Positions 16,998 to 25,230 of a stretch of 64,000 bases of DNA are shown here, piece by piece. This stretch comes from Stutzerimonas stutzeri (GTDB lineage Bacteria > Pseudomonadota > Gammaproteobacteria > Pseudomonadales > Pseudomonadaceae): contig NZ_JAMOHY010000001.1 of NCBI RefSeq assembly GCF_024448695.1, positions 372,001 to 436,000 on the forward strand. Direction: 5' to 3'. Both the position numbers and the translations under genes were made by a program. The notes under the pieces were generated by a model. It did not search any database, was not told where the DNA came from, and saw only the letters and a list, made by a program, of their open reading frames with translations. The stretch's first letter is position 1. Every line of letters begins with the position of its first letter.

Positions 16998-17350
16998 CCA
17001 GGCTACTGGAGATCATCGGCTGCCGCTGCTCTCCACGTGCTTTATTAGTGGTAGGTCGATGACTTCTAAGGAGGCGGTCTTGTAGGCCGGGACATTGAGG
17101 TCTTTCAGCAGGTCAAAAGCGGTACTGTCGAACGATGGGCTGAAGGTAGTGCTATGCAGCTGCATCCATACTCGAACAGCGGCTTTTGCCACTCCCAAAT
17201 CTGGGCCTCCGGGTAAAGCTCGTAAGGGTTTATCCATCCCACAGCCGGCCACAATTGAGGGTGATGGTAGACAGAAAGCTCGGCAACAGCGCAGAGAGGA
17301 TAGTCAAGCCCGATCCCTTTCCCAGCAACTGAAATTTTAGAAATCATGAA
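16998..17350 (-). pseudogene. Decayed partial copy of pseI (pseudaminic acid synthase)
   Basis: Translated pieces in two frames match the intact pseI next door. One frame gives 'AVAELSVYHH' and 'EWQKPLFEYG', matching 'IIAELSANHN' and 'AWHKPLFEHA' in PseI. Another gives 'FDSTAFDLLKDLNVPAYK' and 'DLPLIKHV', matching 'FDNTAVDLLEDLNAPAYK' and 'DLPLIKYV'. About 45 residues between the first two matches are missing, a frameshift lies near 17170, and a second follows near 17035 before a short tail resembling 'GKPMIIS'. The rest of the gene is absent. It looks like the relic of an older synthase or a partial duplication. Confidence 0.8.
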
Positions 17351-17488
17351 TTTTGCGGGATTTTGCGGCATTCTTCGTGCGTTGTCTGCCATTCGATAGC
17401 TAGGACCAACAACACCTCATCATCCCAGTGAAAATTACATATATTCTCCTTATCATGGGCCGTCCTTCCATCTGCATCACCCATGTAC

Positions 17489-18544
17489 TTACGCGCCAAA
17501 AGCCTCTTCAGACACCGGGGTTTGGGCTCTAATATCTCTAAAAACCCTTCTCCCGATGATCCTCGTCAGGTGTTTAGGGCTTAATCCATAACCTGGGCGA
17601 ACGCTTCGTACCGCATCCGCCGTTAAGATTTCGCCAGCTTTAAGGTCCCTCACAAAATAAAGAGAGCGGCGGAACTTCGCATTGCCAAGCTCACTGGACT
17701 TCCGCCCATAGTCCACCTTGCCTAACGCTGCCCATGCCGTCTTGCTATGACGGCATAGTGCCGTGAGTTCGGCAGGCTCCAGCGAAAAACTGTCATCCGG
17801 CCCACCGCCGTCTCGGTCGAGTGTGAAGTGTTTTTCGATAATAGATGCGCCGAGCGCTACGCTTGTGATGGCGGTGGTATTATCCAATGTGTGATCGGAG
17901 AGCCCAGTGACTAAGCCATAACGCTGAATCATGTCAGGGATAGTGCGCAAATTGTAATCTGCCGCTGGAGCAGGATAGCCGCTGACGCAGTGGAGTATGG
18001 CCAGTTCTTTGCACCCCCCCTCCCGAGCAGCCTCGATAGCTTCCTGGATTTCCTCGACATCGGCCATACCGGTGGAGATGATCATCGGCTTGCCCGTGCT
18101 GGCCACATACTTGATCAGCGGCAGGTCGACGGCTTCGAACGAGGCGATCTTGTACGCCGGGGCATTTAGATCTTCGAGCAGGTCGACAGCAGTGTTGTCA
18201 AACGGTGAGCTGAAGATGGTGATCTCCAGCTTTCTTGCATGCTCGAACAGCGGCTTGTGCCACGCCCAGGGCATATGGGCTTCCTGGTAAAGCTGATATA
18301 GAGTCTTGCCATCCCATAATCCACCTTGAATCCGAAATTCTTCAGCATCGCAATTGAGTGTGATGGTATCGGCGGTATAGGTCTGCAGCTTGATGGCGTC
18401 GGCGCCCGCCTTCTTAGCTTCTTCGATAATTGTCAGCGCGGTTTCCAGCTTGCCGTTATGGTTGGCGGAAAGCTCGGCGATGATGTAAGGAGGCACGTCG
18501 GCAGCGATGCGGCGCTCGGCAATATGTATTGCGGGTAGGCTCAT
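17489..18544 (-). CDS. pseI: Pseudaminic acid synthase
   Basis: This 351-residue NeuB-family synthase condenses 2,4-diacetamido-2,4,6-trideoxy-L-altrose with phosphoenolpyruvate to form pseudaminic acid in the cytoplasm. The (beta/alpha)8 part has 'IIAELSANHNG' (about 21-31), 'AIKLQTYTADT' (50-60) and 'GLSDHT' (214-219). The C-terminal SAF (antifreeze-like) domain starts near 295 with 'SLYFVRDLKAGE'. 'FDNTAVDLLEDL' and 'GGGPDDSFSLEP' are typical of PseI rather than NeuB. Start ATG 18544 overlaps the ATP-grasp stop (ATGA). The short coding run of 7 G near 18010 is present but modest. Confidence 0.93.
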   Translation of the reverse strand: MSLPAIHIAERRIAADVPPYIIAELSANHNGKLETALTIIEEAKKAGADAIKLQTYTADTITLNCDAEEFRIQGGLWDGKTLYQLYQEAHMPWAWHKPLFEHARKLEITIFSSPFDNTAVDLLEDLNAPAYKIASFEAVDLPLIKYVASTGKPMIISTGMADVEEIQEAIEAAREGGCKELAILHCVSGYPAPAADYNLRTIPDMIQRYGLVTGLSDHTLDNTTAITSVALGASIIEKHFTLDRDGGGPDDSFSLEPAELTALCRHSKTAWAALGKVDYGRKSSELGNAKFRRSLYFVRDLKAGEILTADAVRSVRPGYGLSPKHLTRIIGRRVFRDIRAQTPVSEEAFGA

Positions 18545-19509
18545 GGGCGTTCCTCATAGATTGCAGGCGGTACGCAGGTAATGTATTCCTGCGCACTGCG
18601 AAAAAATCGGGTACCTGGTACCGGTGGACTATAAGCCGGTAGCGGTGGAGTGTGCTCGGTGCCGACCGTGTCCTGAATCCACCAACGTAGATCGCAGAAA
18701 CCCATCTTGTCGCGAAAAACCAGAGTGCTGGAAAGGCGCGGATTGATCTCAAATAGGCATGGTCCATCCGTAGTCAGGCGGAGTTGTACATTAATCGCAC
18801 CATCGAGCTCGAGGTGCCTAGCGATTGCTGCAACATAATTTTCTATTCGAGGGTCGGTAATTACCTCTCCGCGCGCCGTCAGCCCGCCCGACAGCGTGCG
18901 TCGGAGCATGAGTATCTGTGTGCCTCGGACTTCCGAATGGTAGGCAGCGCAGGTGTATTCTTGGTCATCAGGGGCGAGGTATTCCTGCCAGATTTGACTA
19001 GGAATAGCGCACTGGCTGAATGTCTGCGCATCGTCGATCCGCTGAATTTGCTTGCTGCCTTGTCCGGCGCGCGGCTTGACAATCACAGGGTATGCGGGCG
19101 GGGTGGTGACTCCAACGATGCCGTTTTTCGGAACACGAAGCCCGCATCCTGAGAGGAATGTCATGCATGCACGCTTATCCAGCGAGCGGTCGACGGCGTG
19201 GCGGTTGGCGATGAGGATTCGAGCATCAGCTATCTTCAGCAAGCCGTGCTTGCTGAGCAAAGAGATCTCGGCCTCGCTAGTAGGGACGAACAGGCCGATG
19301 TTATGGCGCTCAATGTGAAGTGTAAGCCAGCTCAGATAGGTTTTGTCGGTCGCGCGAGGCGCCACAACGTGGTGGTCGAACACGAATTCACCGGGGTGTT
19401 CGGAGTGAATGTCGATGCCGTACAGCCGGCCTTTCCATCCCCAGTCGCGCAGGATGCGGCCGGCGCCGAAGCCAATGTCGCCCGCGATACCGCTAATGAG
19501 GACATTCAC
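18541..19509 (-). CDS. ATP-grasp ligase-like protein within the pse cluster
   Basis: This 322-residue protein has the CarB-like ATP-grasp layout. The N-terminal Rossmann-type fold has 'LISGIAGDIGFGAGRIL', the ATP-binding strand is 'PVIVKPRAGQGSKQI' (about residues 133-147), and the metal-binding end is 'CLFEINPRLSST'. Such enzymes join a carboxylate to an amine or other nucleophile using ATP. Its coupling to pseI and to a metallophosphoesterase (ATGA overlaps on both sides) points to a role tied to pseudaminic acid or the repeat unit, perhaps adding an amino-acid or acyl group. The function is not known; the family assignment is firm. Confidence 0.75.
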   Translation of the reverse strand: MNVLISGIAGDIGFGAGRILRDWGWKGRLYGIDIHSEHPGEFVFDHHVVAPRATDKTYLSWLTLHIERHNIGLFVPTSEAEISLLSKHGLLKIADARILIANRHAVDRSLDKRACMTFLSGCGLRVPKNGIVGVTTPPAYPVIVKPRAGQGSKQIQRIDDAQTFSQCAIPSQIWQEYLAPDDQEYTCAAYHSEVRGTQILMLRRTLSGGLTARGEVITDPRIENYVAAIARHLELDGAINVQLRLTTDGPCLFEINPRLSSTLVFRDKMGFCDLRWWIQDTVGTEHTPPLPAYSPPVPGTRFFRSAQEYITCVPPAIYEERP

Positions 19510-20210
19510 AATGTTCTCCTGGTCATTATTTTGTGTAGGTAGCCAAGTGCGGGATCTCGCACCTGGGCAGCGGCAATCACGTGGCCGAATTCATAAGGGA
19601 CGCGCTTGAAGCGTACAACGCGATTAGCGAGGTCGATCAGTGCATAGCAGGCCTGCCCGCCGTAGTCACGAGGCTGCCCGACAGAGCCGGGGTTCAACAG
19701 GACGCGTCCATCCATATGGTGGATAAACGGATAATGCGTATGGCCCAGAACGGTAAAATCGCGACCGGCGTGACAGCGGGCAAGAACATCCGCAGCGGCT
19801 TCTGGGTAGATGTACTCATCGGTTGCTGCAGGGCTGCCGTGATGCACGGAAAAGTGAATGCCCTCAAGCGTCAGTTCTGCTCTGACAGGCAAATGCAGGA
19901 GCCATTGCAACTCGTCGTCAGATAGCGTGTCCCGGCAGACGTCGTAGCCCGAGCCATATTTCTCCCGGTAGCGTTCAGCGGCGACAGGGCTGATCAGGGT
20001 TTCTGCCAGAATGTCTTCGTGATTACCGCGGATGCAGGTTACGCAGGCGTCGTGCATCAGACGCTGAATGACCGGCCCGGGCCAATAATAATAGCCAACC
20101 AAATCTCCCGCGACGATAAAGTGCTCAACTGCTTCGTTTCTGCAATCCGCCAGCACGGCTTCCAATGCATGAATGTTCGCGTGAATATCCGCAAGTATGG
20201 CAACTCTCAT
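19506..20210 (-). CDS. Calcineurin-like metallophosphoesterase
   Basis: About 234 residues from ATG 20210, giving the family opening 'MRVAILADIHANIHALE'; a GTG at 20240 would add ten residues. Metal-binding motifs are all present: 'DIHAN', 'GDLVGYY', 'RGNHED', 'VHHGSP' and 'GHTHYP'. This matches YfcE/ApaH-related phosphodiesterases. Members hydrolyse phosphate mono- or diesters. Its placement between the methyltransferase and the ATP-grasp gene, overlapping the latter by four bases, suggests a step in sugar tailoring or removal of a by-product. The substrate cannot be told. Confidence 0.8.
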   Translation of the reverse strand: MRVAILADIHANIHALEAVLADCRNEAVEHFIVAGDLVGYYYWPGPVIQRLMHDACVTCIRGNHEDILAETLISPVAAERYREKYGSGYDVCRDTLSDDELQWLLHLPVRAELTLEGIHFSVHHGSPAATDEYIYPEAAADVLARCHAGRDFTVLGHTHYPFIHHMDGRVLLNPGSVGQPRDYGGQACYALIDLANRVVRFKRVPYEFGHVIAAAQVRDPALGYLHKIMTRRTL

Positions 20211-20268
20211 AGCAAATGGCGCTTCATCAACAAAACCCACCCCGGCTGCGACCAGCCAGAAATTTTAT

Positions 20269-21159
20269 TTAAACATTAGCCTGCGGTCGTAAATACGCTA
20301 TCAGGTTTCGACCCAGCCCGACCTCAGCCAAAGACGTATAGAAACGGTTAGCTGTGTCTAGCCCAGATAAACTAATTAAGTATTCAAGCCTCAGCCGTGC
20401 CCTATGAGCAGCAGGGCCGAGTGATCGATCAGTGACGTAATTTGAGCCCGCATGCGCAAGATAAAAGTCGATCGGGAAGTCGCCCTGCAGGTTAAGGCAA
20501 TCCCAACCTGTCGCAGCCGCTATATTCTTGAGACTTTCTTTCGTGAAATAACTGATATGGTCTGGAATCGCAATCCAGAACCGTTCAGGAATGCCACCAC
20601 TTTCCAAGAGCGCCTCGTGGTAAGCATTTCCATCGTTAGGTACGGTTATTACTAGAACTCCTTCGTACGCTAGGATCTGGCGCAATGAACGAAGAAGGCC
20701 GACAGGATCAAGCACATGCTCAAGCACGTTACCCAACCAAACGAGGTTATATCTCTCACCTGCAGTAATCTGAGATTCTAGGAGCTGAAAAACGTCACCT
20801 TGCTGAACGAAAGGAAGGCAGTCCGGGTTCATCTGTTCAACACCGGCGCGGCTAAAATCAATGCCGGCAACCTGCCACCCCAATGATCGAAAATGACTGA
20901 GGACAAAGCCTTCCCCACATCCCACATCAAGCATCCTGCCGCAGAAATCACTCCCTAAGAGAGCACGAGCTTGCGATGCACGCTGCGCAATCCGAAGTCC
21001 AATAACCTCGCTTTCAAGGGTTGAGTAGCTCTTGCGGTAGCTGGAGGATTCGTTCTGGTAGTAAGTCTTTTCGTAATAGGCGGCGAGTGATTGTGGCGAT
21101 GGTTTTTCTGACAGTTCAAGAAAACCCAGCTCATGCCTTTTTAGTCTTGAATCCTTCAT
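20269..21159 (-). CDS. Class I SAM-dependent methyltransferase
   Basis: This 296-residue protein has the class I methyltransferase signature 'MLDVGCGEGFVLSHF' (motif I, about residues 75-90), an acidic 'GIDFSRAG' after the second strand, and 'LVWLGNVLEHVLDPVG' typical of the Methyltransf_23 group found in glycan clusters. It probably methylates a sugar hydroxyl or a terminal residue. There is no membrane segment. A 185-bp gap with a hairpin separates it from the upstream SDR gene, so it may have its own promoter. The downstream metallophosphoesterase follows after about 60 bases. Confidence 0.8.
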   Translation of the reverse strand: MKDSRLKRHELGFLELSEKPSPQSLAAYYEKTYYQNESSSYRKSYSTLESEVIGLRIAQRASQARALLGSDFCGRMLDVGCGEGFVLSHFRSLGWQVAGIDFSRAGVEQMNPDCLPFVQQGDVFQLLESQITAGERYNLVWLGNVLEHVLDPVGLLRSLRQILAYEGVLVITVPNDGNAYHEALLESGGIPERFWIAIPDHISYFTKESLKNIAAATGWDCLNLQGDFPIDFYLAHAGSNYVTDRSLGPAAHRARLRLEYLISLSGLDTANRFYTSLAEVGLGRNLIAYLRPQANV

Positions 21160-21326
21160 AGCTTATCGCCCGTTTCTTATGATCGATATCACGTTAAATT
21201 AATTCTCGTAGCGAAAACACACCCGTCAATTTATGAACGCGACCAGTATTAATAGCCAACCAAATACCAGTTGCAATCCCTGCAATTAACCAGCACGATT
21301 TTCAACAACAATATTCGCGTGGATGA

Positions 21327-21341
21327 CCGCGAAAATCGCGG
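21327..21341 (-). terminator. GC-rich hairpin after the SDR gene
   Basis: A perfect 6-bp stem, CCGCGA/TCGCGG, with a 3-base loop lies just after the SDR stop codon. There is no T-run after it on the minus strand, so a full intrinsic terminator is not shown. It could be an RNA-stabilising or attenuating stem before the 185-bp gap. Confidence 0.35.
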
Positions 21342-21344
21342 CTG

Positions 21345-22085
21345 TCATGGCAGTTGGCTCTTCATCAAAAGAATAAGCTCGACAGCTACCGCATGAGGTG
21401 CTTTCAGCAAGCCTTCCGTCTTATAAGAACGAAATGCTGCGACGTCAGGCATATCGGCTTCCTGCTGACCTCTTATAAGTTTCTGCATTGACGTATCCAT
21501 AATTCCGGGGTCGGAATGGACGACCTTCACATGCGGATTTTCTAGCGCCAGCACATCTAGTGCCATTTTATAGGCTGCCTTGCTAGTACAGTAAGCCTGC
21601 CAGCCGCGAATCGGTCGGCGAGCCGCGCCGCTGCTTACATCAAGAATAAGAAAAGGACGGCGTTGCGCATGCGCAATGTCGGCGAGGGTGTTGGCGATGA
21701 TTAGAGGGACTAGGCAGTTGATCCGCATAGCACGCTCGAGGCCGGAAAGTGCGAGGCCTGAAGCTTTGCCAATGGGCTCGATGATTGAGGCGTTACTGAT
21801 GAAGGCCAGAGGGCCCTCGGATGTCGATTGCACGATGCGCCGCAGTAAGGCCAACGCACTTTCCAGCGCCTCGGAATTCCCACCGAGATCCACCTCGACG
21901 AACTCTATTTGCGCAGATGCTGTTTTCGCCACAGCGGCGATGCGCTTTAGATCGCGCCCCAGACCAACTACGGGATAGGCCTGAGATACGAGTTGGTTGA
22001 ATAATTCAAGGCCCAGGCCGCGCGTTGGGCCAGAGAGGATGACCGTTGGAGGGGCAATATTGTTAGGATCGTTCATCGGAATCAT
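21345..22085 (-). CDS. Short-chain dehydrogenase/reductase
   Basis: About 246 residues from ATG 22085 (ATGA overlap with the pseG stop); starts at 22100 and 22076 are possible. The N-terminal nucleotide loop reads 'SGPTRGLG' in place of the usual TGxxxGIG but keeps the glycine spacing. The active-site set is present: Ser in 'DVSSGA' and 'YCTSK' (Tyr-x3-Lys). 'SNASI' corresponds to the NAG motif. The Rossmann fold uses NAD(P)H. The gene is in the pseudaminic acid operon but is not a standard pathway step, so it likely tailors the sugar or an attached group. Confidence 0.75.
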   Translation of the reverse strand: MIPMNDPNNIAPPTVILSGPTRGLGLELFNQLVSQAYPVVGLGRDLKRIAAVAKTASAQIEFVEVDLGGNSEALESALALLRRIVQSTSEGPLAFISNASIIEPIGKASGLALSGLERAMRINCLVPLIIANTLADIAHAQRRPFLILDVSSGAARRPIRGWQAYCTSKAAYKMALDVLALENPHVKVVHSDPGIMDTSMQKLIRGQQEADMPDVAAFRSYKTEGLLKAPHAVAVELILLMKSQLP

Positions 22086-23206
22086 ACCAATTGCGCGCAT
22101 ACGCGCGAGGCGCCGCAGCCATCTGTCACACGGGCGGCAGCGACGGCGTACGCTTCAAGGTTGTCCATCAACTCAACGTGCTGCGCACGGAACTGTGCCG
22201 CGTCTGGTTCGCTCAGTGCGGCCTGATCGAGTTCTACAGTTGCACTAGCTGAGGCCAATGCGGCAATGACCGTGCGTTGGTTAGCTGCGGTGCATATGAG
22301 CAGACTCGGAACGCCAAGGCAACAGAGCTCCCAAGAGGTGCTGCCTGCTGCCCCTATCGCCAAATCACTATCGGCCATCAGTTGCGCCATGTCGTCGACC
22401 CCAACCAGCACCCGAGTCGGCCATGGCATGCCTTGCGCTTGGTTTCGCACGTCATCCAGCCACGGCGCCGTTGCACCCATGACCACCGTGATCCGGCAAC
22501 CGGCAGGCGGGGGGCTGTTGCGCAATGCCTCCAGCACCTGTCCGGTAGCATTGTCCTTGTCGACGCCTCCCATAGTGATCAAAAGCTTGCGCAACTGAGG
22601 CGTGACACGACGTTCAAGGCTGTAGGCGCGCAGGACTGCGAATTCCGGGCGCAGCAACGCATATTGCGAGCCACACAAGAGCCGACAGTGATCTGGCACC
22701 CAGGCTCGGTAATCCTCTGACTGGCGCCCAAAAGTCTGGTCGAGGAGCAGATCACATATATGCAGCCTATCGACCAAGTCGTCAATCACCATCAATTTGC
22801 GAGAGTGCCGTTTGAGGATCTGTTCCCAGCAGGCATCCAGCGCGTAGTGGTCTACGATCAACCAATCGGGCTGCAGTGCAGCGAGAATCGGAATGCAAGC
22901 TTCCGCATCCTCTGCCTGTGTTGCGCCAAGCCAGTGGCTGTGAGCCAGACCTTGCTCACCGCTTGCAGCCTTAATCGCGAGCGAGCTCTCTTCTACCGCA
23001 TCAGGTTCGGTGCGAGCTGCCAAGACATGAACGATATAACCCTTGTTACGGATCAGCTCGATTAAATTGCCCTGGTGTTCGCGACAGAGAAACTGGCAGT
23101 CGGCGCCTCGCGTGACAAGAGCATCGGCCAATGTCAGGCAGCGCATAACATGGCCGGTCCCGATCTGCAGGGAGGCGTCGGCGCGAAAACAGATCTTCAA
23201 CGCCAT
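22082..23206 (-). CDS. pseG: UDP-2,4-diacetamido-2,4,6-trideoxy-beta-L-altropyranose hydrolase
   Basis: This 374-residue GT-B fold hydrolase removes UDP from UDP-2,4-diacetamido-2,4,6-trideoxy-L-altrose, giving the substrate of PseI. Family marks are the N-terminal 'FRADASLQIGTGHVMRCLTLADAL' region with the conserved GxGHxxR (GTGHVMR) and catalytic His, 'LIVDHYALD', and the C-terminal UDP site 'LAIGAAGSTSWELCCLGVPSLL'. It is longer than many PseG proteins. The ATG overlaps the upstream fusion gene stop by one base (TAATG), showing tight coupling. Confidence 0.92.
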   Translation of the reverse strand: MALKICFRADASLQIGTGHVMRCLTLADALVTRGADCQFLCREHQGNLIELIRNKGYIVHVLAARTEPDAVEESSLAIKAASGEQGLAHSHWLGATQAEDAEACIPILAALQPDWLIVDHYALDACWEQILKRHSRKLMVIDDLVDRLHICDLLLDQTFGRQSEDYRAWVPDHCRLLCGSQYALLRPEFAVLRAYSLERRVTPQLRKLLITMGGVDKDNATGQVLEALRNSPPPAGCRITVVMGATAPWLDDVRNQAQGMPWPTRVLVGVDDMAQLMADSDLAIGAAGSTSWELCCLGVPSLLICTAANQRTVIAALASASATVELDQAALSEPDAAQFRAQHVELMDNLEAYAVAAARVTDGCGASRVCAQLV

Positions 23207-25230
23207 TAGTTAAGGCGTTTAAAGCCGCTGTGGCAAACCGGCCCCTTGAGCAACGGTTCAACCGGTCGCCCCTCTTCGCATTCTTTGATAAGGGCAAAAA
23301 TCGGCTCCAGCTCGGCAAAATAGCCCTCCACGACCGCAGGCGTGTGTTCTGTACTGACATAAACGGCATTGCTAACCAGATACCCCTTGGCCAGCATTTC
23401 CTGACTGATCAGGGTTTTGTATTGCAACGCCTGCTGGCTGGTGAAGGAGAAACCCGTCAGCGCAGGGAGCCCCCAGTGAGAAACACCCAGTCCATGCTTG
23501 TCGGCCAGCTTCTGCCAACCGGCACGAATATCGAGACCGGTCTGAGTAATCTGCTCCCAGGAGCGCAGTCTTTCCATGACCTCTAATGTCTTCAGGGCAG
23601 CAGTAGGCCCGATGCGCTCGGTCCAGAATGTGCTGCTTATGAAGGTTGATTGCGCCGCCTCCATCACCTCACGACGACCGATGGTTGCCGTGATTGCATA
23701 GCCGTTACCCAATGCCTTGCCGAACATGGCCATATCAGGCTCAACACCATACATCTTGTGCAGACCACCGAACGTCTGGCGAAAGCCGGACGTGCATTCA
23801 TCGAAGATGAGAACTATACCCCGCTCAGTGGCGAGCTTGCGCACCTTGTGCAGGAAGTCGTCTTCCGGCCCCATGTTGCGCGCCACTTCCATTTTGATTA
23901 CGCCTATATCATGGCGGCCGACCAGATCTTCCAACTCGGCGAAATTGTTGTAAGTGAAAGGGAATACCGTACCCCGAAGGTTACTCGGAACCCCTTTAGG
24001 CTCGAGGCCTGGCAAAAGGTGACCGGCCAGATTCTCATCATCGCCAAGGTTGGCGGACAGATACCAATCGTGCCAACCGTGGTAGCCACATACGGCAACC
24101 TTATCCTTGCCACTAGCGGCGCGGGCGATGCGAATCGCAATCGCATTAGCTTCTCCACCGGAGCGCGCGAAGCGGGCCATGTCAGCCCAGGGGTGCAGCT
24201 CAATGAGCTTCTCAGCCAACCATACTTCTTCCGGGCAGTTCAGTGTGGACATATTGCCCGCCGTAACGGTGGCACGAACAGCGTCATCCACTTCGGGGTG
24301 ACCATATCCCAGAGAGTTGGTGCCGACGCCCATGATGCACATGTCAATAAACTCATTGCCGTCCAGGTCCCATACTTTGCAGCCCTTGGCTTTGCTGAAA
24401 TAGGCCGGCCACCGCTCTGGAAGAAACATTTCTGCTCGTTTGGACAACAGCATATTGCCGCCCGGAATAACATGCTTAGCTCGCTTCCAAAGTTTCTGAC
24501 CGGTGCTCATTACAGCTCCTTCGTTGCGCATAAGGTTCTGGTTGGTGGCAAAAAGCTCGGGTTTGCTGCGTTGCAGTTCCACGATCTCATGCCAATTGAA
24601 ATGAAAGTCTGGAGCGAAATGCTCGAAGACGCGACGTACGACCTCCAGATCAGCAGGTTCATCTACTGTCCAACGCCTGCTGGAAAGGTCTTCGCTATGA
24701 GAGATTGACCCGGTACGAAAAATCCCAGACTCACGCAGGTAGGGCGTTACGTGCTCATGATCAAAAGCTGAACAAGTCTCTGCGGCGGCCCGCTCTAGCG
24801 CTCCAAGCATGAAGACCTCTACATCCAGCCCATCCGGGTAGCTTGGCGGCCGGGTATTACTTAAATAGTCGACATCCGCTGTATGGAAATGCCGGATTAT
24901 TTCATCAACCAAGCCCGGATCAACCAGCGGGCAATCACCTGTGATGCGTACGATCAATTCTGCCGCATTGGCTCTAGCAGCTTGCAGGTATCGCTGTAGT
25001 ACATCCTGCTCACTACCCTGCTCACAAACAAAGCCCAGGCTCCGGACATGATCGATCAACGGCTGGTTGCGCTTGTCGACCGAGGTGGCCACGACTATCT
25101 GATCGATTTCCTCGGAGCGCGCCAATCGTTTCAGCAACAACTCGATCATCGGCACCCCGACAATCGGCTTCATGACCTTATCGGGCAGCCGGGTAGAGCC
25201 CATGCGCGCCTGCACAATGGCAACAGTTTT
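23206..25230 (-). CDS. Fusion: SpsF/PseF-like cytidylyltransferase + class III aminotransferase (GSA-like)
   Basis: A single 674-residue frame. Residues 1 to about 235 are an SpsF-type nucleotidyltransferase: 'IVQARMGSTRLPDKV', 'RITGDCPLVDP' and 'RWTVDEPAD'. It is the only CMP-Pse synthetase (PseF) candidate here. Residues 241-674 are a glutamate-1-semialdehyde aminomutase-like class III aminotransferase: 'RSGGEANAIAIRIAR', 'IFDECTSGFR' and a PLP lysine in 'FGKALGNGY'. At the junction an internal ATG (24510) is preceded by an ideal AAGGAG, so the aminotransferase (434 residues) may also be made alone. Start ATG 25230 overlaps the aldo/keto reductase stop (ATGA). Fused arrangements of these two families in pse-type loci fit the context, but the aminotransferase role is unclear. 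Confidence 0.85.
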   Translation of the reverse strand, partial: KTVAIVQARMGSTRLPDKVMKPIVGVPMIELLLKRLARSEEIDQIVVATSVDKRNQPLIDHVRSLGFVCEQGSEQDVLQRYLQAARANAAELIVRITGDCPLVDPGLVDEIIRHFHTADVDYLSNTRPPSYPDGLDVEVFMLGALERAAAETCSAFDHEHVTPYLRESGIFRTGSISHSEDLSSRRWTVDEPADLEVVRRVFEHFAPDFHFNWHEIVELQRSKPELFATNQNLMRNEGAVMSTGQKLWKRAKHVIPGGNMLLSKRAEMFLPERWPAYFSKAKGCKVWDLDGNEFIDMCIMGVGTNSLGYGHPEVDDAVRATVTAGNMSTLNCPEEVWLAEKLIELHPWADMARFARSGGEANAIAIRIARAASGKDKVAVCGYHGWHDWYLSANLGDDENLAGHLLPGLEPKGVPSNLRGTVFPFTYNNFAELEDLVGRHDIGVIKMEVARNMGPEDDFLHKVRKLATERGIVLIFDECTSGFRQTFGGLHKMYGVEPDMAMFGKALGNGYAITATIGRREVMEAAQSTFISSTFWTERIGPTAALKTLEVMERLRSWEQITQTGLDIRAGWQKLADKHGLGVSHWGLPALTGFSFTSQQALQYKTLISQEMLAKGYLVSNAVYVSTEHTPAVVEGYFAELEPIFALIKECEEGRPVEPLLKGPVCHSGFKRLN
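24508..24521 (-). promoter_or_regulatory. Internal Shine-Dalgarno and start at the SpsF/aminotransferase junction
   Basis: On the minus strand AAGGAGCT lies six bases before an in-frame ATG (24510) at the exact border of the two domains. The arrangement is what two adjacent genes would have, and it suggests a recent fusion or dual expression of the C-terminal aminotransferase. Confidence 0.6.

Noticed and set aside
17996-18020. G7 run in pseI as a second phase-variable tract
   Set aside because: Seven bases is too short to predict switching and is expected by chance in Gly-rich codons. A similar G7 at the 3' end of the 3992-4888 gene was also set aside.
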